A stretch of 15,478 nucleotides of DNA from Candidatus Ulvibacter alkanivorans. Its GTDB lineage: Bacteria; Bacteroidota; Bacteroidia; Flavobacteriales; Flavobacteriaceae. The DNA is taken from assembly GCF_003333325.1 (NCBI RefSeq), contig NZ_QOLC01000050.1:1-15478 (forward strand), in the 5' to 3' direction. Shown in pieces: positions 15,456-15,478 of the stretch (positions are counted from its first letter, which is position 1; every line of letters starts with the position of its first letter). Under the pieces are notes generated by a model. That model saw nothing but the letters and a program-made list of their open reading frames with translations. It was not told where the DNA came from and did not search any database. The position numbers and the translations under genes are program-made.

Positions 15456-15478
15456 TGATTTTTAGATATTTGGATTAA

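Overview
The window looks like chromosomal DNA of a marine-type Flavobacteriaceae (phylum Bacteroidota). Four things point there: a C-terminal type IX secretion (T9SS) sorting domain on a secreted metalloprotease, promoter candidates of the TTG / TAnnTTTG type, A/T-rich leaders without clear Shine-Dalgarno sequences, and flavobacterial families such as the DUF2490 protein and the hydrolase-OsmC fusion. All genes are intact except the first, which runs off the left edge. I see no mobile element, tRNA, rRNA or CRISPR array, and no sign of recent transfer.

Left block (1-3249, minus strand). Transcribed leftward: a VWA-domain protein, then a MoxR-type AAA+ ATPase 2 bp downstream, then after 186 bp a small heat-shock protein (Hsp20) cut by the window edge. 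The ATPase and VWA protein form a classic motor-plus-adaptor pair, and the chaperone next to it suggests protein quality control or metal/cofactor insertion.

Central block (3379-9253, plus strand). Three exported proteins with 13-bp and 6-bp gaps form a likely operon behind a good Bacteroidota promoter match: a large Vps10/sortilin-like Asp-box beta-propeller protein, a DUF2490 beta-barrel-like protein, and a lipoprotein S9 prolyl-oligopeptidase-family peptidase. A perfect 15-bp inverted repeat lies between this operon and the next gene.

Right-central block (9360-11789, plus strand). An alpha/beta hydrolase-OsmC fusion overlaps by one base a DUF1905-OmdA (YdeI-like) protein. A separately promoted Cu/Zn superoxide dismutase lipoprotein follows and ends at a strong terminator. 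OsmC and SodC together give this part an oxidative-stress flavour.

Right edge (12021-15455, minus strand). A large secreted M36 (fungalysin-type) zinc metalloprotease carries Ig-like, lamin-tail-like, HYR and T9SS domains. It converges on sodC, and each of the two genes has its own hairpin terminator.

I did not find a convincing wholly new system. The most worthwhile leads are the VWA/AAA+ pair beside Hsp20, the inverted repeat at 9293-9337, and the coupled hydrolase-OsmC / DUF1905-OmdA pair.
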